NCBI GenBank assembly: GCA_004525275.1
Contig: SPCO01000103.1
Location: 1-5,836 of the forward strand
Source of the DNA: Thermomicrobiales bacterium
GTDB lineage: Bacteria > Chloroflexota > Limnocylindria > Limnocylindrales > CSP1-4
Reading direction: 5' to 3'
Length of the DNA: 5,836 nucleotides
Shown in pieces: positions 5,098 through 5,836 of the stretch. Positions within the stretch are counted from its first letter, which is position 1; each line of letters starts with the position of its first letter. A program made the position numbers and the translations under genes. The notes beneath the pieces were generated by a model that saw only the letters and a list, made by a program, of their open reading frames with translations, was not told the DNA's origin and made no database searches.

Positions 5098-5595
5098 CTA
5101 CCGCTGGCGTTGGATCTCGGGGCGCGTGTACGGGCCGGTGGCGACGACTTCACCCTCGGCCTCGAACGGGTTTGCGCCGGTCGACGCGATCTTGTAGCGG
5201 TGATGCACAACCGTGGCCCCGGCCGAGATCATGGCACTGACCGGGCAGTACTTCATCGCGGAAAGCTCGATCGAGCGGCGGATCGCCGCCACGGACAGCT
5301 CGACACCGACGACCTCGTGGGTGACCGTGATCTCCGTGAAGATCTGCGGGTATTCGTCGCGCTGGCTGCCGGTCACGTGGATCGTGTACGACTCGATCGC
5401 CTGGCGCTTCTTGGTCGCGATCGAGATGACGTCCATCGCGGTACACGCCCCCAGCGCGGACAGGACCGTCTCGACCGGGCTGCCGCCCTGGCCCGACTTG
5501 CGATCGTCGAATGCGACGACCTGGCCCGAACTCGCTTCGGCGTGGAACAGCATCCCGCCGTCGTGCCGGATCTCTACGGTCTTGTCGGTCGGCAT
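5098..5595 (-). CDS. OsmC/YhfA-family protein, 165 aa
   Basis: OsmC-family proteins are cytoplasmic dimeric thiol peroxidases acting on organic hydroperoxides through two cysteines; the YhfA-like branch is less well defined. Here the two conserved cysteines are Cys 51 (SALGACTAMDV, on the central helix) and Cys 117 (MKYCPVSAMI), with the family glycine-rich entry SGQGGSPVETVLSAL before the first and RRSIELSAMKYCPV before the second. The N-terminus (TVEIRHDGGMLFHAEA) fits the usual first beta strands. Length is close to the 135-150 typical, with a short polar C-terminal extension (about 140-165). ATG 5595 is preceded by AGGGG (5607-5603) at 7 bases, lying inside the last codons of the upstream ABC exporter gene, whose TGA ends 2 bases before this ATG. 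That implies one operon with coupled translation. I give no gene symbol because OsmC, Ohr and YhfA branches cannot be separated safely here; the spacing and lack of Ohr signature favour YhfA-like. Confidence 0.88.
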   Translation of the reverse strand: MPTDKTVEIRHDGGMLFHAEASSGQVVAFDDRKSGQGGSPVETVLSALGACTAMDVISIATKKRQAIESYTIHVTGSQRDEYPQIFTEITVTHEVVGVELSVAAIRRSIELSAMKYCPVSAMISAGATVVHHRYKIASTGANPFEAEGEVVATGPYTRPEIQRQR

Positions 5596-5597
5596 CG

Positions 5598-5836
5598 TCA
5601 GACCCCTGCCAGCGCGATCGGGGTCGGATCGCCATCGGTGGTCGGGCCATCCTCGCCATCGGTGGTCGGGCCATCCTCGCCCTCGGCATCCTCGCCCACC
5701 TCCGCCAGGAACTGCTCGCGGTAGAGCCGGGCGTACAGGCCATCGAGCGCCAGGAGCTCGGCGTGCGTGCCGTGCTCGGCGATCCGCCCGCGGTCGTACA
5801 CGATGATCCGGTTTGCGCGCAGGATCGTCGACAATC
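5598..5836 (-). CDS. ABC exporter ATP-binding subunit, C-terminal end (runs off right edge)
   Basis: The last 79 codons or so of a gene entering from the right. The visible product opens LSTILRANRIIVYDRGRIAE, then HGTHAELLALDGLYARLYRE. This is the segment directly after the H-loop of ABCB/MsbA-type exporters (usual form HRLSTI...AD.I.V...G.I.E.GTH.ELL...G.Y..L...Q). The first two bases in the window (GA) fit the Arg of HRLST, so the H-loop histidine is just outside. In this class the ATPase domain is fused to six membrane helices and exports lipids, drugs or peptides; the substrate cannot be told from this end. After YREQF the protein carries an acidic tail of about 35 residues with GEDGPTTD repeated twice, unusual compared with the short ends of typical family members. 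It is followed after 2 bases by the OsmC-family gene. Confidence 0.9.
   Translation of the reverse strand, partial: LSTILRANRIIVYDRGRIAEHGTHAELLALDGLYARLYREQFLAEVGEDAEGEDGPTTDGEDGPTTDGDPTPIALAGV
5603..5607 (-). promoter_or_regulatory. Shine-Dalgarno AGGGG of the OsmC-family gene, inside the ABC gene
   Basis: AGGGG on the minus strand, 7 bases upstream of ATG 5595 and overlapping the last codons of the ABC exporter gene (stop TGA 5600-5598). The placement supports translational coupling of the two genes. Confidence 0.7.
5631..5678. repeat. 24-bp in-frame tandem repeat in the ABC exporter tail
   Basis: Two exact 24-bp copies (5631-5654, 5655-5678), followed by a partial degenerate third (5679-5693). 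The unit length is a multiple of three, so copy-number change keeps the frame and adds or removes GEDGPTTD from the acidic cytoplasmic tail. The exact identity, including third codon positions, suggests recent duplication. Confidence 0.85.

Noticed and set aside
5077..5724. Plus-strand frame (215 codons) opposite the OsmC and ABC genes
   Set aside because: Antisense shadow; the minus-strand products match known families with conserved cysteines and ABC motifs.

Overview
This is a GC-rich (roughly two-thirds G+C by eye) bacterial chromosomal window with five protein-coding genes, two of them cut by the window edges. High GC, a TTG-started lipoprotein, an apparently leaderless argC under tandem ARG boxes, and a double-zinc-ribbon/cyclase/STAND/TPR giant together suggest an actinobacterium or a high-GC member of the Chloroflexota. 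This is inferred from gene style only; there is no phylogenetic marker in the window.

Layout. (1) Positions 1-837, minus strand: a secreted lipoprotein of unknown function (837 to 253) is followed by the first 62 codons of argC (186 to 1), which runs off the left edge. The 66-bp gap holds two ArgR-type boxes with exact 3-bp spacing, overlapping the argC -10 and reaching nearly to its ATG. (2) Positions 838-1393: a divergent, repeat-rich intergenic region of about 550 bp. It has a leader hairpin in front of the lipoprotein, a 29-bp tandem repeat, several small inverted repeats and a decamer array (GCCGATGCCG) just before the next gene. (3) Positions 1394-4963, plus strand: a 1189-residue signalling protein with double zinc ribbon, class III nucleotide cyclase, STAND/AAA ATPase, helical linker and TPR-like helical repeats. 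(4) Positions 4964-5097: a short convergent gap with no recognisable terminator. (5) Positions 5098-5836, minus strand: the 3' end of an ABC exporter gene, followed after 2 nt by an OsmC/YhfA-family gene in the same operon.

How the genes fit together. The argC operator indicates arginine-repressed biosynthesis to the left. The cyclase giant stands alone and convergent to the OsmC/ABC pair, so no shared pathway is implied. The tight ABC-OsmC junction implies co-transcription, and probably translational coupling, of an exporter and a thiol-dependent peroxidase-like protein. Nothing here is clearly an undescribed system. The points most worth a second look are the non-canonical substrate pocket of the cyclase, the hairpin-forming decamer array in its leader, the tandem ARG boxes on an apparently leaderless argC, and a hydrophobic open frame directly after the OsmC stop codon.
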